Source: Bacteroidaceae bacterium | Lineage (GTDB): Bacteria > Bacteroidota > Bacteroidia > Bacteroidales > Bacteroidaceae | Direction of reading: 5' to 3' | Assembly: GCA_017546505.1 (NCBI GenBank) | Contig: JAFYWV010000018.1 | Location: 1 to 64,000 of the forward strand | Length of the DNA: 64,000 nt | Shown here: positions 8,082 through 16,176 of the stretch, one piece after another | Position numbering within the stretch: position 1 is the stretch's first letter | Layout: each line of letters opens with the position of its first letter | Notes under the pieces: generated by a model | Databases searched by the model: none | What the model was told of the DNA's origin: nothing | The model's input: only the letters and a program-made list of their open reading frames with translations | Translations under genes and position numbers: made by a program

Positions 8082-8507
8082 ATGGAAGACATTTTATTTC
8101 AAGAAATTCCTGAAGCAAAGAGAGAGGATATGCTTGACGCAAACTGCGATGAGAAGATAGAGACCTCCTATCTGCGTCGCTTTTCACAGGAAGAACTGGA
8201 TCAGGCACGAAAAGACTTTGCAGACCGTGGTATCCACATTGCTCAACTCGAAGATGAGCTTAAGGAGGCCAAACTGGCTTACGATGAGAAACTGAAGCCA
8301 CTACGAAAACTGCAAAAAGAGACACTGGAGTGCATCAAATCGCGTGGCGAACAGGTGCGTGGTTTCCTTTACAAGATGGTCGATGTTGAAAAACGCGAAG
8401 TTGGGTTCTATGACTCTGCCGGCCACCTAATAGAAAGGCGAAAAGCACTTCCCAGTGAAATGCAACGCAACATTTTCCAAATCAACAGAGAGCGTGAAGC
8501 AATGTAA
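8082..8507 (+). CDS. Coiled-coil protein of the recombination operon
   Basis: A 141-residue, highly charged helical protein; residues 35-95 (QEELDQARKDFADRGIHIAQ and on) form a coiled coil. No catalytic motif is seen. It sits between the NinB-like and DUF2303 genes with gaps of about 20 nt. Confidence 0.5.
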   Translation: MEDILFQEIPEAKREDMLDANCDEKIETSYLRRFSQEELDQARKDFADRGIHIAQLEDELKEAKLAYDEKLKPLRKLQKETLECIKSRGEQVRGFLYKMVDVEKREVGFYDSAGHLIERRKALPSEMQRNIFQINREREAM

Positions 8508-8530
8508 TACTATTCAAATCAAGTAAAGAA

Positions 8531-9313
8531 ATGGAAGAAAACAAACAAAAAATCATTATTAACGTGAGTAATCCTGAAAAGCTCACAGACCCCATCGAAG
8601 TTATTCTGCGTGAAGGTGCTGCACCAAAAGCAATTGAGGAACTACCGACTAAGGAGCCTTTAAGTTGTAACCTCGATGGCATAATCACAACTCCGGCCAA
8701 CTGGCTTGAAAAACGCATAAAGAATGTGGAATTATCCGAGGCGTATTTGGTCGTGGACCGGGAGAATATGCAGATTGCACTCGTTGTAAACGAAACAGAC
8801 TATTACAACAAGCGCGTCATAAAAGGTTCAGTCGAGTTTAGCGAGATTTTTGAAAATTTCCGCATCAACCAGGAAAAGGGTTGGTTGCCTGAAAAACTCG
8901 GACAGTTCATACGCCTTAACCGTTCGGCTTTTGCCGATACAAGCGTAGCTGCTGAACTTGTAACCAAGTTGCGCAAGTTCAATGCAGATGTAAAGGTGAA
9001 GTTGGAGAAGAGCAACGAGTCTAACGGCTCGCGTAGCATCGTTTACGACCAGCAGGTAACATCATCGTTGCCTACAGAGTTCACCATCAATATACCATTG
9101 TTCAAAGGCGACAGCAAGGGGCAATTCACTGTAGAGATAGACCACTACGTTGATGGAGCAGACTGCTTCATTGTACTGGTGTCACCGTCGGCCAACGATG
9201 CGGTAGAGAAGTTCCGCGACACCATCCTCGACAGAGAGATTGAGCGTTTCAAACAGTTCGCTCCTGAATTGGTAATCATTGACGGCGCCCTCACAGACAA
9301 CAACGTCAAGTAA
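8531..9313 (+). CDS. DUF2303 (YfdQ-like) phage protein
   Basis: A 260-residue protein resembling the DUF2303 family of phage early proteins: TPANWLEKRI, then LVVDRENMQIALVVNE, a central LGQFIRLNR segment and a beta-rich C-terminal half. The molecular function of the family is unknown; members are often found beside recombination genes, as here. It ends four bases before the helicase start. Confidence 0.65.
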   Translation: MEENKQKIIINVSNPEKLTDPIEVILREGAAPKAIEELPTKEPLSCNLDGIITTPANWLEKRIKNVELSEAYLVVDRENMQIALVVNETDYYNKRVIKGSVEFSEIFENFRINQEKGWLPEKLGQFIRLNRSAFADTSVAAELVTKLRKFNADVKVKLEKSNESNGSRSIVYDQQVTSSLPTEFTINIPLFKGDSKGQFTVEIDHYVDGADCFIVLVSPSANDAVEKFRDTILDREIERFKQFAPELVIIDGALTDNNVK

Positions 9314-9317
9314 CTTT

Positions 9318-10553
9318 ATGGCGGAATATATGGCAAAATTTGAATTGAGGGACTATCAACGCGATGCGAGTAACGCTGGTGTGTCATTCTTTCAACGGAG
9401 GTATACCAAGCGTAATGGCATTCTTGTGCTTCCAACAGGTAGTGGAAAGAGTCTAATTATTGCGGACATCGCCAGTAAACTGAAAGAGAATGTACTTGTG
9501 CTGCAACCATCAAAGGAAATTCTCGAGCAGAACTACTCGAAGCTCCTCAGTTATGGTATCACGGATTGCTCCATATATTCCGCCTCTTTGCGAAAAAAAC
9601 AAATTTCAACCATAACATTCGCCACAATCGGTAGCGTAATGTCAAAGATGAGCGAATTCAATATATTTCGCTACATAATTGTGGATGAATGCCATCAAGT
9701 CAATAGCACAGGTGGGCAATACAAAGACTTGTTTGATGCAACATCACGAAGAATTTTAGGATTGACAGCAACACCATACAGACTGACATCCCAACAAATC
9801 ACGGTGGATGATGATGGCCACTACAATCCGGAAAGCGAACCACAGAATGTATGCATTCTAAAATTCCTCACCAGAACGCGTCCAAGAGTCTTTCACGACG
9901 TTTTATACCAAGTAAGCATACAAACCCTACTGAAGCGAGGATACTTGGCTCATTTGAGGTATTTCGACCTTACACTTATAGACCAGCAGGGACTAAAGCG
10001 TAATTCAACAGGTATGGATTACGATGATACAAACTTGCAAAACCTTTTCTATGTTAAGAATTTTTACTCCTATCTTGTAAGCATTGTAAACCGTGTCCTC
10101 AACCCGAAAGATGGAAAGCAAAGACGCGGTGTTTTGGTGTTTACAAAGTTCCTAAAGGAAAGCGAAGAGCTTTGCAAGAGTATAGAAGGGTGCGTAATGA
10201 TCAGCGGAAGCACCAAGAAAAAAGAACGCGAGAAAATACTTAAAGAGTTTAAGGAGGGGAAAATCAAGGTTGTTGCCAACGTAGGAGTTTTGACAACAGG
10301 CTTTGACTACCCCGAACTTGACACTGTGATAATAGCACGACCGACAATGTCTTTGGCTATGTACTACCAGATTGTAGGTCGTGTGATACGACCATATCCG
10401 GGCAAAGATGCTTGGGTGGTCGATTTGTGTGGAAATGTAAAACGTTTTGGAAAAGTTGAGGACTTATACCTCACCGAACCAAAACAAGGCGAATATATGA
10501 TACGCGGTCTGTGCAATGGGACAGACAAGCAACTAACAAACATCTATTTCTAA
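9318..10553 (+). CDS. SF2 DEAD/DEAH-type helicase
   Basis: A 411-residue ATP-dependent helicase with motif I PTGSGKS (residues 39-45), motif II DECH, motif III LTATP, and C-terminal motifs TTGFDYPELDTVI and QIVGRVIRP. It resembles phage-encoded RAD25/UvsW-like helicases that act in replication or recombination. I chose the ATG at 9318, five bases after the upstream stop; an earlier in-frame ATG at 9279 would overlap the DUF2303 gene. The C-terminus is short and lacks the zinc finger of longer homologues. Confidence 0.85.
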   Translation: MAEYMAKFELRDYQRDASNAGVSFFQRRYTKRNGILVLPTGSGKSLIIADIASKLKENVLVLQPSKEILEQNYSKLLSYGITDCSIYSASLRKKQISTITFATIGSVMSKMSEFNIFRYIIVDECHQVNSTGGQYKDLFDATSRRILGLTATPYRLTSQQITVDDDGHYNPESEPQNVCILKFLTRTRPRVFHDVLYQVSIQTLLKRGYLAHLRYFDLTLIDQQGLKRNSTGMDYDDTNLQNLFYVKNFYSYLVSIVNRVLNPKDGKQRRGVLVFTKFLKESEELCKSIEGCVMISGSTKKKEREKILKEFKEGKIKVVANVGVLTTGFDYPELDTVIIARPTMSLAMYYQIVGRVIRPYPGKDAWVVDLCGNVKRFGKVEDLYLTEPKQGEYMIRGLCNGTDKQLTNIYF

Positions 10554-10554
10554 A

Positions 10555-10992
10555 ATGAAACGAGAAACATATAACCAGCAGCTATTTAATGCGATTGTCA
10601 AGGGAGAGAAGACTCCCCCTAAAAAGAAAGCCCCCAAAGTAGAAGCCTATGAGAGCGACATACAGCAACAATGCTTGAGGTGGTTCCAGATGCAATACCG
10701 CGAAATATGGGAGGCAGGTTTGCTGTTCCATATACCGAATGAAGGAATACGCCTCGGGAAGATGGGTAGCCGTATGAAGCGTGAGGGAGTCCGCAGAGGA
10801 GTTGCCGACTTGTGTTTGGCAATACCTCGCCACGGGTATGGAGCACTCTATATTGAGATGAAACGACCAGGAGGAAGACAATCTGCAGAGCAAAGAGCGT
10901 GGCAGAAGAATGCGGAAAAATATGGCAACAAGTACGTTATATGCCATTCACTGGAGGAGTTTATGTTTGCTATCAAACGCTATTTGAGTTAA
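10555..10992 (+). CDS. VRR-NUC domain nuclease
   Basis: A 145-residue stand-alone VRR-NUC (PD-(D/E)XK) protein: PNEG, RMKREGVRRGVADLCLAIP and LYIEMKRPGG supply the G-x-AD and E-x-K active-site residues. Such phage nucleases cut branched DNA, probably resolving intermediates of replication. It starts one base after the helicase stop, so the two are tightly coupled. Confidence 0.85.
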   Translation: MKRETYNQQLFNAIVKGEKTPPKKKAPKVEAYESDIQQQCLRWFQMQYREIWEAGLLFHIPNEGIRLGKMGSRMKREGVRRGVADLCLAIPRHGYGALYIEMKRPGGRQSAEQRAWQKNAEKYGNKYVICHSLEEFMFAIKRYLS

Positions 10993-10996
10993 GTTT

Positions 10997-11482
10997 ATGA
11001 GCCGTATCATTATCACACCTGAGCTTTGCGATAGTTGGCTATGGGAAGACCCGACCAAATTCCAATGGTGGCTGAAATTACTTATGCTGGCCTGCGTAGA
11101 AGCCGGCACAGTCACCCTTTGGAATGGCGAATTAGTGGAATGTGCAAGGGGTGAAATTATAACATCGCTTTCCGCGTTAGCCAAGGAGTTCAAAACATCA
11201 AAAGACAATGCGAGAAACTTTATAAACCAGCTTACAAGGACCCAAATGACCTCACATTGCTTTTACACTACTTTTACACGGATAACTATTTGTAACTATG
11301 ATAGTTACATAGCACCTTTACACTACTTTTACACTACCCCCCAAGACGGTTACACTACCAACGAGTCTGTAACTAATTGTGATACAGGTATTTGTAAAGA
11401 CAAAAAAACAGAAGTTACACTACCCCCCTCGGAAGAGCAAGAGAATAAAAAAGAAAAAGAAAAAAAAGAAGCAAAAAAATGA
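10997..11482 (+). CDS. Replication initiator-like protein, N-terminal part
   Basis: Residues 1-110 carry a winged-helix region (ITSLSALAKEFKTSKDNARN, then FINQLTRTQM) ending in the FTRITICNYDSY motif found in Bacteroidales phage initiators of the DnaD/lambda O type. A Lys/Glu-rich linker ends at a TGA. The matching C-terminal domain appears as a separate reading frame at 11573 in the same register, so an ancestral gene seems to be interrupted by two stops (11480 and about 11534). Six TTACAC-type iterons lie inside the gene (11261-11424), as in the origin inside lambda O. Confidence 0.6.
   Translation: MSRIIITPELCDSWLWEDPTKFQWWLKLLMLACVEAGTVTLWNGELVECARGEIITSLSALAKEFKTSKDNARNFINQLTRTQMTSHCFYTTFTRITICNYDSYIAPLHYFYTTPQDGYTTNESVTNCDTGICKDKKTEVTLPPSEEQENKKEKEKKEAKK
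11261..11424. repeat. Iteron array A inside the initiator gene, candidate origin
   Basis: Copies of the TTTTACACTACC family begin at about 11261, 11272 (variant ending ACACGG), 11317, 11327, 11349 and 11414. Between them a 7-bp dyad GTAACTA (11292-11298) / TAGTTAC (11302-11308) occurs. The same repeat forms denser arrays at 17.80 and 47.76 kb. Iterons within the initiator gene are the hallmark of lambdoid origins. Confidence 0.6.
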
Positions 11483-11572
11483 ATAATTAAAAAAAAAGAG
11501 AACTTCTTTGTTAATTCTTCACAAAGTTCAGAATAAACTTCCCCTTCTGCGCGTACGCGCGAGGAAAAAACT

Positions 11573-12001
11573 TTGATAACAAGGGCAAGGGAGATATTCG
11601 AAGAATACTACGAAAAAACTTATGGGCAGTCTTACTACTGGGAAGCGAAAGATGCAAAAAATATGGGCGACCTGTTGCGAAAAATCACTTTCAGCCGAAA
11701 AAACAGAAAGGTCCCCTTGCCGGTGGATGATGATTCCATTCTTGAGGCATTCAAGACTTTCCTTGAGTCAATAAACAAGAACTGGATACACAACAATTTT
11801 TCTGTACCAAAAATAAATTCACAATACAACGACATAATTTCAGAAATCAAAAATAGGAAGCCAAATGAGCAACAAGGATTTGACAACAACTACGCAAACA
11901 TCATTTGCAGCACTCGTCAAAAAGAGTCTGTCTTGTCTGATCTCGCAAGAGCCGAGCAACAATGGCTCAAGCAACGAGAAGAGAGTGACGAGATTACGTG
12001 A
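11573..12001 (+). CDS. Replication initiator-like protein, C-terminal part
   Basis: A 142-residue fragment starting from a TTG preceded by GAGGAAAAAAC. The sequence IFEEYYEKTYGQSYYWEAKD and later FLESINKNWIHNNFSVPKIN is the usual C-terminal domain of single-chain Bacteroidales phage initiators, normally joined to the HTH domain by a charged linker. It is in the same frame as the upstream gene. It may be translated separately from the non-ATG start, or be the dead half of a broken gene. It overlaps the next gene by 137 nt. Confidence 0.5.
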   Translation: MITRAREIFEEYYEKTYGQSYYWEAKDAKNMGDLLRKITFSRKNRKVPLPVDDDSILEAFKTFLESINKNWIHNNFSVPKINSQYNDIISEIKNRKPNEQQGFDNNYANIICSTRQKESVLSDLARAEQQWLKQREESDEIT

Positions 12002-12605
12002 CTCATTCTCTCCACTCCAGCTTTGTTCTCTTTTCAACCCGGGGTTACAATCAACATTGCCGTCCAAATGCAAGTCTATCCACATTGCGACCTATTATGA
12101 AGAAGCACCTACCCTTGGAGAAATGGCTCGTGCTTATGGCGATATGGTTGCCGTTGCTTTTCTAAAGGCGCAATTCATCAAGATAAACGACTTTGCAGGT
12201 TCAAAGCAAAAGATTTCAGACGGTCAGTTGGAGGACTTGTCTTTACAGATAGTCGCTGAATACCCACACCTGAATTTGCTTGAAGTAATCGTTTTTTGTG
12301 GAAGATTGCGATCTGGAATGTATGGCGAGTTCTATGGTTCAGTAGACCCGATGAAAATCCTCTACGGCTTAGGGCTGTTTTGTAAAGACAGAGAAAAAGA
12401 TATATCAAGATATGAGACAGCGAGGGAAAAGGAGGAACTGGCAAGAAAACGCGAAGAATGGGCTAAGAATTCTATCAGCTGGGAAGAGTGGCAAGCTATA
12501 AAAGCAGAAGCCGAGAAAAAAAAGTTTGCACAAATGATTATTTTTCTTGCTATTACTTGCATATATGATTATATTTCACTATATTTGTATATGCAAATAA
12601 GATAA
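11865..12605 (+). CDS. DUF6633-like protein next to the initiator
   Basis: A 246-residue protein whose core (ATYYEEAPTLGEMARAYGDM and later FCGRLRSGMYGEFYGSVDP) matches a Bacteroidales phage family that regularly follows the initiator gene; a helicase-loader-like job, as for lambda P, is inferred from position. The first 60 residues overlap the upstream frame. The last 25 residues (KKFAQMIIFLAITCIYDYIS) are encoded by the repeated promoter module that begins near 12526, so the gene end has merged with a duplicated regulatory sequence. Confidence 0.6.
   Translation: MSNKDLTTTTQTSFAALVKKSLSCLISQEPSNNGSSNEKRVTRLRDSFSPLQLCSLFNPGLQSTLPSKCKSIHIATYYEEAPTLGEMARAYGDMVAVAFLKAQFIKINDFAGSKQKISDGQLEDLSLQIVAEYPHLNLLEVIVFCGRLRSGMYGEFYGSVDPMKILYGLGLFCKDREKDISRYETAREKEELARKREEWAKNSISWEEWQAIKAEAEKKKFAQMIIFLAITCIYDYISLYLYMQIR
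12534..12587 (+). promoter_or_regulatory. Promoter with two operator-like sites
   Basis: ATGATTATTTTT at 12534-12545; then TTG (12557-12559), 20 nt containing ATGATTATATTT (12565-12576), and TATATTTG (12580-12587). A leader with ATGCAAATAAGAT and ATTTAACCAG follows, up to the gene at 12630. The whole module recurs almost unchanged at 18664 and 43912. Confidence 0.75.
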
Positions 12606-12629
12606 TAATCATTTAACCAGTAAGACATT

Positions 12630-12941
12630 ATGAGAATAGACAAATCTTCGCTGTTCAGAACAGCACACGCAATTTACAAGAGAGCTGAAACCAGTAGTTT
12701 TGCAGAGGCTTTGAAATATGCATGGAAAGCACTGAAACTCAAAGCGAGAATGGCAATGGAGGTTGTTGAGTTCCAGTACAAGAAACTCAATGGGGAAATC
12801 CGCAAGGCAAGCGGCACTCTCAAGAACATTGCCGAGTACATAAAAGGCAATAGTGGCAACAAAACACGCGAAGATTTGATGTGCTACTTCGATGTGGAGA
12901 AAAAAGGGTTTCGTTCATTCATAATCATCAATCTTATTTGA
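12630..12941 (+). CDS. DUF2693-like SH3-fold protein
   Basis: A 103-residue protein with the order helical N-terminus (LFRTAHAIYKRA), VVEFQYKKLNGEIRKASGTL and YFDVEKKGFRSFIIINLI, which matches DUF2693, a small beta-barrel family frequent in Bacteroidales phages and often present in several copies. Function is unknown. It is the first gene after a strong phage promoter and opens the operon that continues into the PRTRC genes. Confidence 0.6.
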   Translation: MRIDKSSLFRTAHAIYKRAETSSFAEALKYAWKALKLKARMAMEVVEFQYKKLNGEIRKASGTLKNIAEYIKGNSGNKTREDLMCYFDVEKKGFRSFIIINLI

Positions 12942-12944
12942 ACT

Positions 12945-13223
12945 ATGGACGAGATAAACGAAATGGAAACCCGACTGGAGGAGTTGGAATCCAAATACAA
13001 GGAAATGGATGAGGACGTCTTCAAACTTGAGGAGGACGAATGGGAGAAAAAATGGAACCCAGACAACAAACCTGAATGCCCTATGGAAGCATTGGAAGAG
13101 GAGATAAAGCAATTAAAGCAAGACATTGAGAATGCTTACGATGATTTGCCTTACGACCACCGCACCGCAGGTTTGGACCCTGCATTCAGTTCTTGGGAAG
13201 AATTTTATAGAATGGTTTTATAA
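12945..13223 (+). CDS. Acidic coiled-coil protein, unknown
   Basis: A 92-residue, very acidic protein; residues 1-35 and 45-70 form a helical hairpin or coiled coil (METRLEELESKYKEMDEDVF). It ends in a conserved-looking DPAFSSWEEFYRMV segment. It starts four bases after the DUF2693-like gene. No function can be assigned. Confidence 0.5.
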   Translation: MDEINEMETRLEELESKYKEMDEDVFKLEEDEWEKKWNPDNKPECPMEALEEEIKQLKQDIENAYDDLPYDHRTAGLDPAFSSWEEFYRMVL

Positions 13224-13241
13224 ATCTTAAAAATTACTACA

Positions 13242-13484
13242 ATGAAATCTAAGTTATCAATCGTTTCAGCCTGGGATAATGGCAAACTTACTCACACTGT
13301 GATTTGTGAGGGTATAGTAACAAAGCCCAAAGTATTCGCAGGCTTTACAATTGGCTCCAACAGCCAATTGGTACAACTACCTGTTAAAACGTATGAGTCT
13401 GAATTAGTTGTCGCATTTGACGGAACTGTATACGACTCTGGTCTTGCAGAAGCAAAAGAACTAATCGACAAGTTTAACGAATAA
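13242..13484 (+). CDS. Small beta-rich protein before the PRTRC genes, unknown
   Basis: An 80-residue soluble protein with alternating strands (KLTHTVICEG, KVFAGFTIG, ELVVAFDGTVYD) and a final helix. It lies 12 nt before the PRTRC E gene and is co-transcribed with it. No family is recognised. Confidence 0.5.
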   Translation: MKSKLSIVSAWDNGKLTHTVICEGIVTKPKVFAGFTIGSNSQLVQLPVKTYESELVVAFDGTVYDSGLAEAKELIDKFNE

Positions 13485-13496
13485 ATCAAAAACATT

Positions 13497-14117
13497 ATGG
13501 AACTATTCAAAAGAATTTCAGAGTTGTTGGATGACAACTGCACGTTATCAATCAACGTTGCGAAAAAGGGGGAACGTCTTATCGTAAGTGTACTGCCCGG
13601 CAACAGCCTCGTAAAGGACACAGCAGCTACAAGCCAAATTGTACCGCTAAATATTTCAGGAACTGGAACTGAACTGGACGAGGGTTTTGTAGATGCGATT
13701 TTTGAACCTGTGAAGCGTGTGACAGGTCTTCTTGTGGATATGCAATCCTTTGAAGAGGGCGAGGAAGCCGCAAAGCAGAAATCCAAGATGGAAGCAAAGA
13801 AAAAGTCCGAGGAGGTCGAGAAAAAGAAGCAGTATCTCGGCTATGTTGAGTTGGCAAAGACCAACCTTGCAGAAAGCAAGTTCCGTGATGCACTTGTCTG
13901 CATTGAGAAAGCTCGCGAGTTTGTTGGTAACGACAGTGAGAGCAAATCACTCGACACACTCAAAGCAAAGGTCGATAGCGACTCTGGTATCGGCAGTATG
14001 TTTGGCGGTGCAGACGACAAGTCCGACGGCAAGAACGTAAAGCTCAAGGGAACTACCCCAGCAAAGCCCACTGCACAGGACACCGAGGATGACGACACCG
14101 AAGACACCGAAGATTAA
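13497..14117 (+). CDS. PRTRC system protein E
   Basis: A 206-residue protein with an N-terminal domain beginning MELFKRISELL, containing ISINV-like strands and the motif ARP-like LNISGTGTELDEGF, then a basic coiled coil (EEAAKQKSKMEAKKKSEEVE) and an acidic Asp/Glu/Thr tail. This order matches PRTRC protein E, the first member of the ParB-related, ThiF-related cassette. Its role is unknown. The next gene is PRTRC C, the usual neighbour. Confidence 0.72.
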   Translation: MELFKRISELLDDNCTLSINVAKKGERLIVSVLPGNSLVKDTAATSQIVPLNISGTGTELDEGFVDAIFEPVKRVTGLLVDMQSFEEGEEAAKQKSKMEAKKKSEEVEKKKQYLGYVELAKTNLAESKFRDALVCIEKAREFVGNDSESKSLDTLKAKVDSDSGIGSMFGGADDKSDGKNVKLKGTTPAKPTAQDTEDDDTEDTED

Positions 14118-14134
14118 CCTTAAATCAATCAACT

Positions 14135-14344
14135 ATGGCATACGATCTAAAGAAACTCCAGCGAGTATTCAAGTATAAAGAAAGAACATTATCCGACCCT
14201 GACACATCACTTACACCAGATGAAGTGATGGCTTTCTATAGCAACCAGTTTCCCGAACTGACCACAAGTAACGTACATGGCCCGCAGGTGCAGGGCACAA
14301 AGGCTGTTTACGAGTTCAAAACCACCGTTGGAACAAAAGGATGA
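14135..14344 (+). CDS. PRTRC system protein C (ubiquitin-like)
   Basis: A 69-residue beta-grasp candidate: RVFKYKERTLSDPDTSLTPD, VMAFYSNQFPELTTSNVHGP and AVYEFKTTVGTKG are the conserved blocks of PRTRC C, classed with prokaryotic ubiquitin-like proteins. It ends in a terminal glycine, as ubiquitin-like modifiers do, although with KG and not GG. Together with the ThiF (E1-like) and protein B (E2-like) genes downstream, it could be a conjugated tag; this is inference. Confidence 0.8.
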   Translation: MAYDLKKLQRVFKYKERTLSDPDTSLTPDEVMAFYSNQFPELTTSNVHGPQVQGTKAVYEFKTTVGTKG

Positions 14345-14508
14345 GCAAAAAGCGTAAAAGCAAACAAGAAAAAGAGAGAGAATTATGGCAGTTTCATCAA
14401 GAAATAGGAAATATCCTACGAATTTCAGTTCAAGAACGCGGAGAACTGTCACTGACAGAGCGAAAACAGCGTTTGTTGAAGCCGTCAGCCAAACAAATCT
14501 TTTTCTGA
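14341..14508 (+). CDS. Possible 55-residue basic peptide overlapping the next gene
   Basis: An ATG overlapping the protein C stop (ATGA) opens a 55-codon frame beginning MSKKRKSKQEKERELWQFHQ. It overlaps the following gene by 124 nt in another frame. The stop-start overlap favours translation, but no family is recognised and it may be spurious. Confidence 0.25.
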   Translation: MSKKRKSKQEKERELWQFHQEIGNILRISVQERGELSLTERKQRLLKPSAKQIFF

Positions 14509-15479
14509 CCCAAAAAATAGACGATATTCGCGGAACTGACATACACTCGTTAAACGCATCGGAGTATGAGTGTAATCAGGACGAGAATATCGTCTATTTG
14601 GAAGACACGGTGAAGAAATACTGCGAAAACCACAACAAGGATTTCGTTTATAGCAGAACTGGCAATTTTTACGCGGACTTCAGCAACTTGTTGGATATTG
14701 TCGAGCAGGCCTGCCCGAAAGACCACAAGATACGAGCTGAATTCAACTTAAAAAGGCATAGTTTTGTATTTATGGAGTCTGCCAATTGCGATTTCCCCTC
14801 TTATGAGTTGTTTTTCCTCCCTGTAAGTTTCATTAACAGACTGGAGGGAGAAATGCAGACATTAGGACTGAATTTCATCAAGTTTACGGAAATAATGTGC
14901 GGTTTCAGTACGCCTTACAAACATTTTGACTTTTGTTATTCCATTGGTTTAGGAGATACGGACAACTGGAGAGAGTCCGACTTTATCACAGAGTACGATG
15001 ACTCAGTTTTCAGTCTTGTAGAAGACTACAATGAGGGAAAAATAAAATCTTTGTTCGATAGAATTGAGTCTATTAAATTTGATGGCATTGAAAAGAAACT
15101 GGAAGAACTTTTCAGTTCTGTAAAGCCCAAGGACAGCTTTGAGTTCCAAATCGTAACGCTAATGGAGGAGGGTTTCAAACTGATGAAAGACAATTTTCTC
15201 CCGAACTATTTTCCTGAAGAAAATGATGAATTTGAAAACTACGATGAAATCCTTGACGCCAGCCGCCTGTTCTGCCTATGCTATGATGATGAGGAACACG
15301 ATGAAGTCACAGATATGGCCATCTATAATCTAAATCAAGAAGCCCAAAACTTATATTGTGCCGATATGACTGATTGCATTACCCTGTCACCCGATGACAA
15401 GGAGGCATTTAAGCCAAGCGACTACCCAAGTAGATGGGCCGAATGGTATATTAAGTTTTACCGAGCAATCAACAACTAA
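14385..15479 (+). CDS. Protein in the PRTRC F position, unknown
   Basis: A 364-residue soluble acidic protein with a basic N-terminal tail (RNRKYPTNFSSRTRRT). It lies between protein C and protein B, where PRTRC cassettes carry protein F, and its size is right for that family, but I see no diagnostic motif. It has an aromatic-rich centre (YELFFLPVSFINRLEGEM) and ends YPSRWAEWYIKFYRAI. It is separated from protein B by one base. Confidence 0.5.
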   Translation: MAVSSRNRKYPTNFSSRTRRTVTDRAKTAFVEAVSQTNLFLTQKIDDIRGTDIHSLNASEYECNQDENIVYLEDTVKKYCENHNKDFVYSRTGNFYADFSNLLDIVEQACPKDHKIRAEFNLKRHSFVFMESANCDFPSYELFFLPVSFINRLEGEMQTLGLNFIKFTEIMCGFSTPYKHFDFCYSIGLGDTDNWRESDFITEYDDSVFSLVEDYNEGKIKSLFDRIESIKFDGIEKKLEELFSSVKPKDSFEFQIVTLMEEGFKLMKDNFLPNYFPEENDEFENYDEILDASRLFCLCYDDEEHDEVTDMAIYNLNQEAQNLYCADMTDCITLSPDDKEAFKPSDYPSRWAEWYIKFYRAINN

Positions 15480-15480
15480 A

Positions 15481-16176
15481 ATGAGCACTATTACAAAAAA
15501 ACTCAAAGAGAAGTTCCAGCCGTTTGTTGCACTTATAGCATACCGCTCAAACGTGGATGGTTCGTTCTATATGGAAAGCAGGGATATCAAGAATGGCGAA
15601 ATGCAGAACAGTAAGCCACTTACTATCGATTGTGTTTCCAAACTACTCAAGAGCATTGCTAAATTTAAATGCGAGGTCGATGATGAGAATATTTACGGAA
15701 GAATACCGAGTAACGTACTTTGGTATGACTCACGCTTTGGCAAGTTCACTCTTATCTGGTACCGTGAACCCGAAATCCGAAGACACTATTTCTCAAAAGG
15801 GCTTGGCTTGCCAGATGGCGAAATTAAGATACCAGGACTTCTCTACATCGTTAGAGACAAAAGTTTGTCTTTGTACGCATTCAAGGGAACGAAGCCAAAG
15901 AACAAACTTTACCACGCACCTTTTATGAACGTAAACAATGGCTCTGTATGCCTTGGAACAGCAAAAATAAAGAAAAGCCCTGAGCAGACGTTTGAAAGCG
16001 TTATGAAGCATTGGGAAGACAAGTTTTGGCTATCCGAGTTCTCACACATCTACGGAGCAAACCCAGTCAAAGGAAATCTATCCTCAATAATCAAGCATTG
16101 CATCGCGACAGGCGATCCTTTCCCCATCGACAATCTTATCCCAGCAAACACCAACCTCAAAAGCATTTTGGTATGA
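15481..16176 (+). CDS. PRTRC system protein B (E2-like)
   Basis: A 231-residue protein matching PRTRC B, a family related to prokaryotic E2-like proteins (E2 family D): VLWYDSRFGKFTLIWYREPE, then LPGLLYI-like IPGLLYIVRDKSLSLYAFKG, and the conserved HAPFMNVNNGSVCLGTA block with a Cys at the place expected for an E2-type thiol. The start at 15481 is one base after the upstream stop. Its end overlaps the ThiF start in ATGA. Confidence 0.75.
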   Translation: MSTITKKLKEKFQPFVALIAYRSNVDGSFYMESRDIKNGEMQNSKPLTIDCVSKLLKSIAKFKCEVDDENIYGRIPSNVLWYDSRFGKFTLIWYREPEIRRHYFSKGLGLPDGEIKIPGLLYIVRDKSLSLYAFKGTKPKNKLYHAPFMNVNNGSVCLGTAKIKKSPEQTFESVMKHWEDKFWLSEFSHIYGANPVKGNLSSIIKHCIATGDPFPIDNLIPANTNLKSILV

